DNA from: an uncultured Clostridia bacterium
Lineage (GTDB): Bacteria > Bacillota > Clostridia > Oscillospirales > QAMX01
Assembly: GCA_944376195.1 (NCBI GenBank)
Contig: CALWBW010000025.1
Span: 1-37,245 of the forward strand
Direction of reading: 5' to 3'
DNA length: 37,245 nt
Part shown: piece after piece, positions 1 through 8,569 of the stretch
Numbering within the stretch: position 1 is the first letter of the stretch
Layout: each line of letters opens with the position of its first letter
Position numbers and translations under genes: made by a program
The notes under the pieces: model-generated
The model's input: the letters and a program-made list of their open reading frames with translations, nothing else
Told to the model about the DNA's origin: nothing
Database searches by the model: none

Positions 1-1199
1 TCCGTGCCATAATAGCAGGGATTCAGGAAAGGCGGTGAAGACAGGCGCAAATGCACTTCTGTGGCGCCTGCCTCGCGCAGCAGGCGCACGGTACGCGCGC
101 TGGTCGTTCCACGCACGACAGAATCGTCCACGAGCACAACACGTTTGCCGCGAACTGTTTCCGAGACAGGATTCAACTTGATCCGCACCAGATCTTCGCG
201 ATGCTTTTGCCCAGGTGCAATAAAAGTCCTGCCGATATATTTATTCTTGATAAACCCAATCCCATAGGGAATTCCGGACTGCCGTGCATAGCCAAGCGCT
301 GCGTCAAGGCCGGAATCCGGCATTCCGATGACGACATCGGCCTGCACCGGGTGCTCCAATGCCAGATATGCACCCGCGCGCAAACGTGCCGAATGGACAG
401 ATGCACCGTCAATGACAGAATCCGGACGAGCAAAATAAATATATTCAAAAACGCAGGCACTCATTGGCGCCTTTCCAACGTGATCCTCAATGGAGCGGAC
501 GCCGTCTTCATCAAAAACGACAATTTCTCCCGGCAAAACGTCACGGATAAATTTCGCGCCGACAGCATCCAACGCACAGCTCTCCGAAGCCACCACATAA
601 TCGCCTGCCTCCGTCTGTCCAAAGCACAAGGGACGGAACCCATGCTCATCCCGCACGGCAATCAGCTTACGCGGCGACATAATAACCATGGAATAAGCGC
701 CTTTTAACTGATCCATCGCGCGGTTAATTGCTTCCTCGATCGAGGGCGCATTCAGGCGTTCCTTCGTAATAATATAAGAAATCACTTCCGTATCGCTCGT
801 CGTATGGAAAATGGAACCATTTAATTCCAGCTCACGGCGAAGCTTGTTGGAATTCACCAGATTTCCATTGTGCGCCAACGCCATGCGTCCCTTAATATGA
901 TTGACAACAATCGGCTGCGCGTTGATACGACCGGAGTCGCCTGTTGTCGCATACCGGACGTGGCCGATTGCCATATTCCCCTGCCCCAGCTTATCCATTA
1001 CAGATTGCGTAAACACATCGTTGACCAGACCAGCATCCTTATAGGACGTAAAAAGCCCATCATCATTTACAACGATTCCGCAGCTTTCCTGGCCACGGTG
1101 CTGAAGCGCATAAAGGGCATAATAGACAGGACCGGCGACATCGGTCTTCTCTTTGCTGAAAATACCAAAGACACCGCATTCTTCTCTGAGTTTGCTCAT
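1..1199 (-). CDS. purF: Amidophosphoribosyltransferase, 3' end cut by the window edge
   Basis: Catalyses the first committed step of purine synthesis (PRPP plus glutamine to phosphoribosylamine). Reading the minus strand from the ATG at 1199, the protein begins MSKLREECGVFGIF: the Cys at position 8 is the family's N-terminal nucleophile, exposed after removal of a short propeptide. HNG (glutaminase domain), RPLCFG, and further on the PRPP-binding segment VVLVDDSIVRGTT (near + coordinates 120-160) are all visible. About 399 codons are present; the family is usually 450-500 aa, so the C-terminus lies left of base 1. An AGGAGG site sits about 12 bases before the start. It is the third gene of a purE-purC-purF operon, only 6 bases after purC. 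Identification is firm. Confidence 0.95.
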   Translation of the reverse strand, partial: MSKLREECGVFGIFSKEKTDVAGPVYYALYALQHRGQESCGIVVNDDGLFTSYKDAGLVNDVFTQSVMDKLGQGNMAIGHVRYATTGDSGRINAQPIVVNHIKGRMALAHNGNLVNSNKLRRELELNGSIFHTTSDTEVISYIITKERLNAPSIEEAINRAMDQLKGAYSMVIMSPRKLIAVRDEHGFRPLCFGQTEAGDYVVASESCALDAVGAKFIRDVLPGEIVVFDEDGVRSIEDHVGKAPMSACVFEYIYFARPDSVIDGASVHSARLRAGAYLALEHPVQADVVIGMPDSGLDAALGYARQSGIPYGIGFIKNKYIGRTFIAPGQKHREDLVRIKLNPVSETVRGKRVVLVDDSVVRGTTSARTVRLLREAGATEVHLRLSSPPFLNPCYYGT

Positions 1200-1205
1200 G
1201 TTAAT

Positions 1206-1922
1206 TTAGTCCTCCTGGCCGAACACACGGCGCATCATTTCCTGATAAGCGTCTTCCACGCCGCCCATATCGCGGCGGAAACGGTCTTTGTCCAATTTTT
1301 CATTGGTTTCTGCATCCCAGAAACGGCAGGTGTCCGGAGAAATTTCATCTGCCAGCACAATCGTACCGTCCGACGTTCTGCCAAACTCCAGCTTAAAATC
1401 AACAAGCTTTACGCCAAGGGAAAGGAAGTATGCCTTTAACACCTCGTTGACACGGAACGCCATCGATTTGATGGTATCAATTTCCGCACGGGTCGCCAGT
1501 TTTAGCGCCAACGCATGATATTCATTGATCAGCGGATCATGCAGATCATCGTTTTTATAGGAAAACTCAATTGTCGGCTCCTCAAATACAATGCCTTCTT
1601 CCACGCCATAGCGTTTGGCAAAAGACCCCGCTGAAATATTACGGATAATTACTTCCAATGGGACAATTTGGACTTTTTTGACTACCGTCTCCCGGTCGGA
1701 AAGTTCTTTGACGAAATGCGTCGGAACACCCGCTTTTTCCAGCATCTGCATCAAATAGTTCGACATGCGGTTGTTAATCGCGCCTTTTCCAACAATGGTA
1801 CCTTTTTTCAAACCGTCCAGTGCCGTTGCATCGTCTTTATACGATACGATCACCAGATTTTCGTCATTGGTTGCGTATACTTTCTTTGCTTTCCCCTCAT
1901 ACAATTGCACAGTCTTTTCCAT
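1206..1922 (-). CDS. purC: SAICAR synthase (phosphoribosylaminoimidazole-succinocarboxamide synthase)
   Basis: Ligates aspartate to CAIR using ATP, giving SAICAR, in purine synthesis. The 238-aa length is typical of the bacterial enzyme. The ATP-binding N-terminus [10 protein letters not shown] (residues 7-16), the [10 protein letters not shown] segment near residue 100 and the [14 protein letters not shown] segment near residue 190 are the family signatures. The start at 1922 follows an AGGAGGAAC-type site. It lies between purE (15 bases upstream) and purF (6 bases downstream), so it is almost certainly cotranscribed under the ZTP riboswitch. Confidence 0.96.
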   Translation of the reverse strand: MEKTVQLYEGKAKKVYATNDENLVIVSYKDDATALDGLKKGTIVGKGAINNRMSNYLMQMLEKAGVPTHFVKELSDRETVVKKVQIVPLEVIIRNISAGSFAKRYGVEEGIVFEEPTIEFSYKNDDLHDPLINEYHALALKLATRAEIDTIKSMAFRVNEVLKAYFLSLGVKLVDFKLEFGRTSDGTIVLADEISPDTCRFWDAETNEKLDKDRFRRDMGGVEDAYQEMMRRVFGQED

Positions 1923-1937
1923 ATCAAATAGTTCCTC

Positions 1938-2432
1938 CTATTTGTTGAATTTCTTTTCTATTTCCGCGTTTTTCGCCAAAACCTTCTCCGAAGCGCTGCG
2001 CCGCGCAGCACGCAGGCGTTCCGCCAGTATTTCATCCGAAACAGCGAGAATTTCCACAGAAAGTAAAGCGGCATTGACGGCGCCGTCTATGGCAACTGTG
2101 GCAACCGGAATACCGGAAGGCATCTGCACTGTCGACAAAAGCGCGTCAATACCGTCGAGATTGGATGATTTGATGGGGATACCGATGACCGGCAACGTCG
2201 TATTGGCTGCAAGTGCACCTGCCAGGTGTGCAGCTTTCCCTGCTGCCGCAATAATCGCGCCAAAACCACGCTCCACTGCATGCGCTGCAAACTCTTTTGC
2301 CTGTTCCGGCGTTCTGTGCGCAGAGTATACGTGTACCTCGCACGGCACACCATATTCTTCCAGAGTGTGGATGGCTTTCTCAACGACAGGCAGGTCGCTG
2401 TCGCTTCCCATAATGATGGCTACTTTTTTCAT
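1938..2432 (-). CDS. purE: N5-carboxyaminoimidazole ribonucleotide mutase
   Basis: Acts on the carboxylated AIR intermediate of purine synthesis immediately before PurC. I chose the ATG at 2432 (164 aa, beginning MKKVAIIMGSDSD) because the GGAGG site falls inside the four extra codons of the longer 2444 start. MGSDSD (residues 8-13), SAHRTP (37-42) and the GKAAHLAG loop with His69 are PurE signatures. The last two loop positions (AG where many class I enzymes have PG) are a mild variation. It is the first gene behind the ZTP riboswitch. No purK is in the window; it may be elsewhere or absent. Confidence 0.95.
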   Translation of the reverse strand: MKKVAIIMGSDSDLPVVEKAIHTLEEYGVPCEVHVYSAHRTPEQAKEFAAHAVERGFGAIIAAAGKAAHLAGALAANTTLPVIGIPIKSSNLDGIDALLSTVQMPSGIPVATVAIDGAVNAALLSVEILAVSDEILAERLRAARRSASEKVLAKNAEIEKKFNK

Positions 2433-2462
2433 AGGCACCTCCATTTACGTACCCGATGCAAT

Positions 2463-2498
2463 AAAAAAGGACAGCCCTACCTATGGCAGGGTCTGCCC
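2463..2498 (-). terminator. Riboswitch-controlled intrinsic terminator before purE
   Basis: On the minus strand a 13-bp stem with one bulged A and an AUA loop (GGGCAG.CCCUGCC against GGUAGGGCUGUCC) is followed by six U residues. Its 5' arm contains the GGGC that also ends the ZTP aptamer, so ligand binding should compete with terminator formation and switch purECF on. Confidence 0.85.
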
Positions 2499-2570
2499 AG
2501 GCGGTCGGCATTTTTCACGTTTTCCGCTCCCCTGTGGTCTTTTCCACAATGTCCGCCGGTTACGAAAAAC
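2495..2570 (-). ncRNA. ZTP (pfl) riboswitch aptamer of the purE operon
   Basis: Senses ZMP/ZTP, the AICAR nucleotides that build up when 10-formyl-tetrahydrofolate is short. Seen on the minus strand: P1 stem GUUUUUCG (2563-2570) pairing with CGGAAAAC (2519-2526); GUAACCGGCG (2554-2563), matching the conserved GUGACUGGCG block; a GUGG...CCAC hairpin followed by GGGGAGCG; and the diagnostic 3' block CCGCCUGGGC (2495-2504), which forms the pseudoknot. Linkage to a pur operon fits. Layout implies an ON switch through the overlapping terminator. Confidence 0.88.
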
Positions 2571-2582
2571 TCTACCAACCTT

Positions 2583-2611
2583 AGTATAGCATTTTGACGA
2601 TCTGAAATCAA
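2583..2611 (-). promoter_or_regulatory. Promoter of the purECF operon
   Basis: Minus-strand TTGATT (2606-2611), 17-bp spacer, TATACT (2583-2588). It lies just upstream of the ZTP aptamer, so the aptamer starts about 12 bases into the transcript. No PurR-type box was recognised. Confidence 0.8.
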
Positions 2612-2754
2612 CCAAACCGCTATTCCTATATTGTACAAAAATTCAGATTGTTTCGATATTCAGTTTGTGTGCTAGAATAATCGTGATCGTCCCTCGATCT
2701 TTACGAGATAATACCCGCACATTTTTATGAATTGGAATACAACAAATTTTGGCT

Positions 2755-3291
2755 TTACAAAGGCCGTGCTCTGTCGTATACATCTTCCCCCGTGGTGTCC
2801 ACGCCCACAATCAACGGCAGATCCACAACCTCCAGCCGTCTGACAGCCTCAGCGCCCAATTCCGGAAAAGCGACAACTTCCGCCGATTTTACGCACTTTG
2901 CCAAAAGCGCGCCCGCACCACCGGTTGCCAAAAGATACACGCCTCCGAACTTCCGCATTGCCGCTTTCACATCGGTGCCAATGCGGCCTTTGCCAATTGC
3001 CCCCGATGCGCCGTGGGCATACAAAATAGGCGCATATGCATCCATTCGGGAGGAGGTTGTCGGTCCACAGGAACCAATCACTGCGCCTTCCGGTGCCGGA
3101 CAGGGACCGCAATAATAGAGGATCGCGCCTTCCAGCGAAAACGGCAGCGGTTCCCCCGCTTCAATCATACCGCACAGGCGCTTATGTGCGGCGTCACGCG
3201 CGGTGTAAATTGTACCGGTCAATGTCACAACATCGCCTGCACGCAAAGACCGGATTTCTTCCTTTGTCAGTGGCAGTTTCAGTTCCATCAT
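2755..3291 (-). CDS. Class I fumarate hydratase (or tartrate dehydratase), beta subunit
   Basis: Second subunit of the iron-sulfur hydro-lyase that interconverts fumarate and malate; the same fold occurs in L(+)-tartrate dehydratase. The 178-aa protein carries the beta-domain signatures GPCPAP (about 62-67), GSCGPTTSSRMD (about 73-84) and GKGRIGTDVKAAMRKFGG. It starts with MMELKLPL; the second Met is equally possible. It lies 6 bases after the alpha subunit at the 3' end of the his operon. Substrate choice between fumarate and tartrate cannot be settled here. No clear intrinsic terminator was seen between it and the purine promoter (2613-2754). Confidence 0.9.
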   Translation of the reverse strand: MMELKLPLTKEEIRSLRAGDVVTLTGTIYTARDAAHKRLCGMIEAGEPLPFSLEGAILYYCGPCPAPEGAVIGSCGPTTSSRMDAYAPILYAHGASGAIGKGRIGTDVKAAMRKFGGVYLLATGGAGALLAKCVKSAEVVAFPELGAEAVRRLEVVDLPLIVGVDTTGEDVYDRARPL

Positions 3292-3297
3292 CCCACC

Positions 3298-4137
3298 TCA
3301 AATCTCACAGTCGGCATGACGCAGCGCATGACAGCAAAAGCTCACCGCCACGGGCAGCGACGCCAAGTGCGTCGGATACTCATCGATATGAACGGCCAGA
3401 CAATAGTTGCGCCCTCCAAGTCCCATGGGACCATAGCCCAGGGCATTGATGCGCTCCCGCAAAACGGTTTCCAGTTCCGCAAGCCGCGCATCCCGGTTTT
3501 TCGATCCCACCTCGCGCAGCAAAGCGCGTTTTGCCAAATAGGCGGCATACTCAAAGCTGCCGCCGATCCCTACGCCCAGTACCACAGGCGGGCAGGGATT
3601 TGGTCCAGCCTTTCTTGCGCACTCGACAATGAAATTACAGACACCTTCCACACCATCAGAAGGTTTCAGCATACCGACCGCACTCATATTTTCACTGCCA
3701 AAGCCTTTCGGCATCGCCCAGATATGGATACGGTCTCCCTCCACAATCCGTTCGTGAAGAATAGCGGGCGTATTATCCCCCGTATTCACCCGATCCAGGG
3801 CCGAAAGCACCGACTTTCGAAAATACCCGTCCCGATATGCACGGCGGACGCCATCGTTGACTGCCTCCGTTACATTCCCCGTTATATGCACGTCGCGTCC
3901 GATGTCCAGATACACAATCGCCATGCCCGTATCCTGACAGGAAGGCAGGCGTGTTTCTTCTGCAATCTTGGCATTCTCAGCAAGCTGCCGCAGCACTTCT
4001 GCCGCCGGACCGGACTCTTGCTGCCGTGCATGCTCCAGCGCATCCAATACATCCCGGCACGGCACAACGCACGCCTTCAAAAACAACGCATACACCGCCT
4101 GGCTCAATGAGGCGGCGGAAACCTCCCGGATACTCAT
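3298..4137 (-). CDS. Class I fumarate hydratase (or tartrate dehydratase), alpha subunit
   Basis: Catalytic 4Fe-4S subunit (279 aa) of the two-subunit, oxygen-sensitive fumarase typical of anaerobes. Three cysteine sites expected to hold the cluster are visible: LPSCQDTG (about residue 67), GPNPCPPV (about 187) and the C-terminal SFCCHALRH. The segments GSENMSAV and GVGIGGSFEYAA are family-typical. Its ATG overlaps the hisIE stop codon (ATGA at 4134-4137), so it is translationally coupled to histidine synthesis. This pairing is metabolically unexpected: the only visible chemical link is fumarate released by purine synthesis (ADSL step) near the AICAR exchange with the his pathway. Confidence 0.92.
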   Translation of the reverse strand: MSIREVSAASLSQAVYALFLKACVVPCRDVLDALEHARQQESGPAAEVLRQLAENAKIAEETRLPSCQDTGMAIVYLDIGRDVHITGNVTEAVNDGVRRAYRDGYFRKSVLSALDRVNTGDNTPAILHERIVEGDRIHIWAMPKGFGSENMSAVGMLKPSDGVEGVCNFIVECARKAGPNPCPPVVLGVGIGGSFEYAAYLAKRALLREVGSKNRDARLAELETVLRERINALGYGPMGLGGRNYCLAVHIDEYPTHLASLPVAVSFCCHALRHADCEI

Positions 4138-4778
4138 CGCATAGTCTCCTGTTTCACCTTATGATCAATCACATGACGGGAAGCCAGTTCCGCGCGGATA
4201 TCCGCTATGGTAATTCCACAGGACACCATCAGAACCAGCACATGATAGCACAAATCGGAGATTTCATAAATGGTCTCTTCGCGGCTGTCCTTCATCGCGC
4301 CAATAATGACCTCGGTGCACTCCTCGCCTACTTTCTTGAGGATTTTCTCCTTACCTTTTTCAAAAAGGTAGGTTGTATAACTTCCCTCCGGCCGCTGTTC
4401 ATTCCGGCCCACCAGCAGCGCATACAACGCCTCCAAAGAGAACTGTGCCACCGATTCATCCTCAAAAATCGAGTTAAAGAAACAACTCTCCGCGCCGGTA
4501 TGGCAGGCGGGACCATCCTTGATCACTTCCACCACCAGCGCATCCGCGTCACAATCCGCTTTTATGGATACCACACGTTGGGTATTTCCGCTGGTTTCTC
4601 CCTTGCGCCACAATTCCCCACGGGAACGCGACCAGAAGCAGGTCCTTTTTTCCTGCAATGTAATTGCAAGACTCTCCTGGTTCATATAAGCAACCGTTAA
4701 AACCTCTTTTGTGTAAAAATCCTGGACCACCGCGGGAATTAAGCCTTTTTCGTCAAACTTCAACTGCTCTATTTCCAT
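4134..4778 (-). CDS. hisI: Bifunctional phosphoribosyl-AMP cyclohydrolase / phosphoribosyl-ATP pyrophosphatase
   Basis: HisIE fusion performing steps two and three of histidine synthesis. The start at 4778 (214 aa, MEIEQLKFDEKG) has an AGAGGTG site; a longer frame to 4817 would intrude into hisF and has no site. The N-terminal cyclohydrolase domain shows AYMNQES, TCFWSRSRGELWRKGETSG and the metal-binding DCDADAL and GPACHTG segments; the C-terminal pyrophosphatase domain shows SYTTYLF, KVGEECTEVIIGA and the DLCYH helix. The stop overlaps the fumarase alpha start by four bases. Confidence 0.96.
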   Translation of the reverse strand: MEIEQLKFDEKGLIPAVVQDFYTKEVLTVAYMNQESLAITLQEKRTCFWSRSRGELWRKGETSGNTQRVVSIKADCDADALVVEVIKDGPACHTGAESCFFNSIFEDESVAQFSLEALYALLVGRNEQRPEGSYTTYLFEKGKEKILKKVGEECTEVIIGAMKDSREETIYEISDLCYHVLVLMVSCGITIADIRAELASRHVIDHKVKQETMR

Positions 4779-4792
4779 ATTGCACCTCTTAT

Positions 4793-5548
4793 TTATATCC
4801 GTACCGGAACGCCGCACGTCCGTAAATACCGCTTTAATTCGTGGATATCCACTTCACGCAGATGGAAAATACTTGCCGCCAGTCCTGCATCCACACCCGG
4901 AAGCTGAAAGAGCTCTGCGAAATCTTCCATTTTGCCCGCACCGCCGGATGCAATTACCGGCACATTCACCCTTGCCGTAACGGCCTCGAGCATGGGCAGG
5001 TCAAAGCCGTCCCGCACGCCGTCTGTATCAATGCTGTTCAGCACAATTTCTCCAGCTCCGTGCTCCACGCCATACACAACCCACTCCAGTGCGTCCAGGC
5101 CCGTATCCTCTCGTCCGCCTTTGGCAAATATGCGGAACTGTCCGTTCACACGCTTCACATCCATGGAAAGCACAACGCACTGGCTGCCGTACTTTTTCGC
5201 GGCCTCCTCAATTAATTCCGGATGCCGGATCGCACCGCTGTTCACGCTGACTTTGTCGGCGCCCGCTTTCAGGACACGATCAAAATCTTCCACAGCATAA
5301 ATACCGCCGCCCACCGTCAACGGAATGAAGATACAAGCCGCCACGCGGCGCAAAACATCGGCAAATAGCGGACGTTTTTCAAAGCTGGCCGTAATATCAT
5401 AAAATACCAGCTCATCTGCGCCGGATTCATTATAGAATTTTGCCAGTTCAACCGGGTCTTCAATGTCTCGCAGCCCGTCAAAATTGACGCCTTTTACAAC
5501 GCGTCCGTCCCGGATATCCAGACAGGGAATAATCCGTTTTGTCAACAT
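4793..5548 (-). CDS. hisF: Imidazole glycerol phosphate synthase, cyclase subunit
   Basis: (beta/alpha)8-barrel partner of HisH; uses ammonia channelled from HisH to convert PRFAR into imidazole glycerol phosphate and AICAR. The 251-aa length is exact for the family. Asp11 in IPCLDIRDG and the Asp of LSMDVK are the two catalytic acids; PLTVGGGI and VIASGGAG are the phosphate-binding turns. It is 12 bases after hisA and 14 bases before hisIE. Confidence 0.97.
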   Translation of the reverse strand: MLTKRIIPCLDIRDGRVVKGVNFDGLRDIEDPVELAKFYNESGADELVFYDITASFEKRPLFADVLRRVAACIFIPLTVGGGIYAVEDFDRVLKAGADKVSVNSGAIRHPELIEEAAKKYGSQCVVLSMDVKRVNGQFRIFAKGGREDTGLDALEWVVYGVEHGAGEIVLNSIDTDGVRDGFDLPMLEAVTARVNVPVIASGGAGKMEDFAELFQLPGVDAGLAASIFHLREVDIHELKRYLRTCGVPVRI

Positions 5549-5560
5549 CTTCCGTACACC

Positions 5561-6280
5561 TCACTGTTCCCCGGCCGCAACCAACGCGTCCTCCAGCGTC
5601 ATACGGCCCGCGTAAATCGCCTTTCCCACGATTGCCCCGTAAAGGCCCATATCCCGCAGCCGTTCCAGTTCCGGGACTTCGGAAATTCCACCAGAGGCTA
5701 CAATATTTAAATCCTGAATCTCGCACAGGGTTTCATAAATATCCATATTGGTGCCGGAAAGCGCGCCATCGCGGGAAATATCCGTATAAATCACAGTTTT
5801 TACCCCGATATCCCGTACACGGCGGCAGAACGCCACGCCGTCCAACGCTGTCATGGTCATCCAGCCATCCACGGCGACAAATCCATCGCGTGCGTCCACG
5901 CCCACCGCAATCCGATCTCCATAGCGACGCACCGCGCGGCAAAGGAAGTCAAAGTCATTTACCGCCGCAGTACCCAGAATCACGCGGGATACGCCCAATT
6001 CCAGATAACGCTCAATACGCGCCTCATCCCGGATTCCGCCGCCTACTTCGATAAACATCTCCGCCGCACGCAGAATCTGCGCAATCACTTCATAATTGGA
6101 GAGCGTACCGTCATGCGCGCCATCTAAATCAACCACATGCAAATATCGTGCGCCGCGGGCATAAAAATCACGCGCAGCATCGGCCGGCGCAATCTCATAC
6201 CGTTCGACCTGGCCATAGTCCCCTTTGAAAAGCCGTACCACGCGGCCATCCTTCAAATCAATCGCCGGAAAAAGCTTCAT
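5561..6280 (-). CDS. hisA: ProFAR isomerase
   Basis: Phosphoribosylformimino-5-aminoimidazole carboxamide ribotide isomerase, another (beta/alpha)8 barrel of the his pathway. The start at 6280 (239 aa, MKLFPAIDLKDGRVVRL) is chosen because it matches the family N-terminus and overlaps the hisH stop by four bases; the frame is open to 6595 but that 105-residue extension is out-of-frame hisH. The catalytic Asp8 (PAIDLKDG) and the barrel phosphate-binding segments VGGGI and VASGGI are present, and TDISRDG supplies the second acid. Confidence 0.96.
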   Translation of the reverse strand: MKLFPAIDLKDGRVVRLFKGDYGQVERYEIAPADAARDFYARGARYLHVVDLDGAHDGTLSNYEVIAQILRAAEMFIEVGGGIRDEARIERYLELGVSRVILGTAAVNDFDFLCRAVRRYGDRIAVGVDARDGFVAVDGWMTMTALDGVAFCRRVRDIGVKTVIYTDISRDGALSGTNMDIYETLCEIQDLNIVASGGISEVPELERLRDMGLYGAIVGKAIYAGRMTLEDALVAAGEQ

Positions 6281-6915
6281 GCCTGTCCCTCCAATTCCGC
6301 AAACGCACGCAAAATAGCAAGGCCCACCTGCCCGCTTTTCTCCGGGTGGAACTGGCAACCGTACACATTTCCACGTGCCACAACCGCCGGCACCCGCACA
6401 CCGTACTCCGCATCGGCAGCGACGGCCTCCGCACAGTCTTTTGCATAAAAGGAATGCACAAAGTACACAAAAGCGCCCTCCTGCGTATGCTTTAAAATCG
6501 GGCAGTCCGGATGATAAATTTTCAGCGCATTCCAGCCCATGTGCGGAATTTTCAGGTTGACGCCCAATGCCGCAAGATCCGGTTCCATAGGGCACACGCT
6601 GCCGGGAAGGAATCCCAATCCACGGTGTTCTCCAAACTCATAGCTTTTCTCAAATAAGAGCTGCATACCCAGGCAAATGCCCAACAGCGGTTTTCCCGCC
6701 GCGACCTGTTCATGCAGAACCGGAATCAGGCCCGTCGCGGCAAGTTTGTCCGCCGCGTCGCCAAAGGCGCCCACGCCCGGTAAAATAATTCGCGCCGCAC
6801 GGCGGATTTCCTTCGCATCGCGCGTCACAACCGCCTCGTTTCCAAGATAGCGCAGGGACGACGACAGGCTGAATAAATTCCCCACGCCATAATCAATGAT
6901 TGCCGTCTTACTCAT
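6277..6915 (-). CDS. hisH: Imidazole glycerol phosphate synthase, glutaminase subunit
   Basis: Class I glutamine amidotransferase that feeds ammonia to HisF. The catalytic triad is intact: Cys81 in LLGICLGMQ, and His190 with Glu192 in FHPEKSG. The oxyanion region LPGVGAFGD (about 45-53) and the IPHMGWN motif are also present. Length 212 aa is typical. Start and stop overlap the neighbours hisB and hisA by four bases, a pattern repeated through this operon. Confidence 0.96.
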   Translation of the reverse strand: MSKTAIIDYGVGNLFSLSSSLRYLGNEAVVTRDAKEIRRAARIILPGVGAFGDAADKLAATGLIPVLHEQVAAGKPLLGICLGMQLLFEKSYEFGEHRGLGFLPGSVCPMEPDLAALGVNLKIPHMGWNALKIYHPDCPILKHTQEGAFVYFVHSFYAKDCAEAVAADAEYGVRVPAVVARGNVYGCQFHPEKSGQVGLAILRAFAELEGQA

Positions 6916-7508
6916 ACAATCGTTCCTTTTGTCGAAGGGATTTCATCCCGGTAAATCGGATCTATAGACACTGCCTCATGCAGTGCGCGCGCCAACCCTT
7001 TAAACGCCGCTTCGATAATATGGTGGCTGTTTTCCCCTGCAAATTGCCTCAGATGTACGCTGCATCCCAAAGCCCGTACGAAACCCAGCATAAATTCGCG
7101 CACAAGTTCCGTGTCAAACGTCCCGACCTTTTCCGTCGGGATTTCCAACGCATATCCCAGGGCCGCCCGGCCGCTGATATCCACCGCCGCGAGGACAAGC
7201 GCTTCATCCATCGGCAGAACCATACTGCCATAGCGCACAATCCCACGCCGGTCTCCCAGCGCTTCGTCAAACGCACGCCCCAAGACAATTGCAATATCTT
7301 CCGTCGTATGGTGGGCATCCACATCCATGTCGCCCTCACAATGCACGGTCAGGTCGAAACGCCCGTGGCGTGCAAACAGTACCAGCATATGGTCTAAAAA
7401 GCCGCAGCCCGTTTCAATTTCACAGGTCCCGCTGCCGTCGAGATCCAACGACAAACGGATCTTTGTTTCCGCCGTTTCGCGGGAAAGCTCCGCTTTGCGC
7501 ACGCTCAT
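6912..7508 (-). CDS. hisB: Imidazoleglycerol-phosphate dehydratase
   Basis: Manganese enzyme converting imidazole glycerol phosphate to imidazole acetol phosphate. Monofunctional form of 198 aa (no fused phosphatase). Metal-binding motifs are clear: GCGFLDHML (about 34-42), DAHHTTEDIAI (about 64-74), and later the FAGENSHHIIEAAFKG block near residue 160. Overlaps hisC and hisH by four bases each. No histidinol phosphatase gene is in the operon. Confidence 0.97.
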   Translation of the reverse strand: MSVRKAELSRETAETKIRLSLDLDGSGTCEIETGCGFLDHMLVLFARHGRFDLTVHCEGDMDVDAHHTTEDIAIVLGRAFDEALGDRRGIVRYGSMVLPMDEALVLAAVDISGRAALGYALEIPTEKVGTFDTELVREFMLGFVRALGCSVHLRQFAGENSHHIIEAAFKGLARALHEAVSIDPIYRDEIPSTKGTIV

Positions 7509-8566
7509 ACCTCCTTCAGTATCTCATCGGTTGCGGCAAGGAGCGCCTTCATCTGCTCCTCGCTGCCGATCGTAATCCGCACATAGCCATCCGTACGCGC
7601 GCCCGCGAAGTACCTCACGAGAATTCCCCGCTCGCGCAATTTTTCGTAATATGTACGCCCGGACATGCCTGGAGGCGCGGCAAAAATAAAGTTTGCCAGG
7701 CTCTCCGGAATTGAGAACCCACGCAGGCGGAGTTCCCGGGTGGTATCGTCGCGCACGCGGATGATTTCCCGGCGGCATGCGTCAAAATACGTCCGGTCCC
7801 GCATGGCTGCCGCCCCTTCCAAAAGCGTCAAATGATTCACACTATAGGGGTTAAAGCTGAACTTCAGCGTATTCAGATCCCCAATCAGTTCCGTCGAACC
7901 AAACGCCAGTCCCAGACGCCCTCCCGCGAGCTGGCGGGATTTTGAAAAGGTCTGAATCACAAGCAGATTGTCATATTCCGGAAGCAGTGCAACAGAGCTC
8001 TCTCCTCCAAAATCAATATACGCTTCGTCTACCACAACCAAACGATCTCGATCCTGTTCCAGCAGCGCACGAATGCGGTCCGGTTCCAGATAAAGACCGG
8101 TCGGCGCATTGGGGTTCGCAAGGAAAATCGTCTCACGCAAGCCGGCGTAATCCGCAATATTCAGCGTAAAATCTTCCCGCAGCGGAATGATACGATAGGG
8201 TATCTGAAACATCCCGGCAAAAACGGGATAAAAACCATAAGTCAAATCGGCAAAGGCCGCCCCATTGGGACAAAGACCGTGAAAGCAGAAAGCCAACGCC
8301 TCGTCGCTTCCATTTGCCGTAAAAACTTGTTCCGGCGCAATGCCGTAAAAATCGGCGGTCGCCCGGTGCAACTCTGTAATGCCCAATGCCGGATAAAGCC
8401 GCAGCTGTTCGATACTCTCACGGGTCAACGCCTCAAAAACGCGGGGACTTGGCGGAAACGGCGACTCGTTGGTATTAAGTTTGATGAGCTTTTTCATATC
8501 TTTGGGCTGCTCGCCCGGCGTATAAGGTTCCAAAGCGGAAAGTTTTCCATCAAAAAATCTGCTCAT
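7505..8566 (-). CDS. hisC: Histidinol-phosphate aminotransferase
   Basis: PLP-dependent fold type I aminotransferase, 353 aa. Seen: LNTNESPFPPSP near the N-terminus, ANGSDEAL, NPNAPTG, VDEAYIDFGG and the PLP-lysine segment TFSKSRQLAGGRLG. The C-terminal domain has GILVRYF and VRITIGSEEQM. Lies 3 bases after hisD and overlaps hisB by four bases. The operon context favours histidine synthesis over a broader aromatic aminotransferase role. Confidence 0.95.
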   Translation of the reverse strand: MSRFFDGKLSALEPYTPGEQPKDMKKLIKLNTNESPFPPSPRVFEALTRESIEQLRLYPALGITELHRATADFYGIAPEQVFTANGSDEALAFCFHGLCPNGAAFADLTYGFYPVFAGMFQIPYRIIPLREDFTLNIADYAGLRETIFLANPNAPTGLYLEPDRIRALLEQDRDRLVVVDEAYIDFGGESSVALLPEYDNLLVIQTFSKSRQLAGGRLGLAFGSTELIGDLNTLKFSFNPYSVNHLTLLEGAAAMRDRTYFDACRREIIRVRDDTTRELRLRGFSIPESLANFIFAAPPGMSGRTYYEKLRERGILVRYFAGARTDGYVRITIGSEEQMKALLAATDEILKEV

Positions 8567-8569
8567 GGT

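Noticed and set aside
51..707. Plus-strand frame over the purF region
   Set aside because: Antisense to the clearly recognisable purF.
2749..4110. Long plus-strand open frame (453 aa) opposite the fumarase genes
   Set aside because: Shadow of two well-identified minus-strand genes in G+C-rich DNA; low-complexity Arg/His-rich product without motifs.
6281..6595. N-terminal extension of hisA by 105 residues
   Set aside because: It overlaps hisH fully and the family start MKLFPAIDL lies at 6280.
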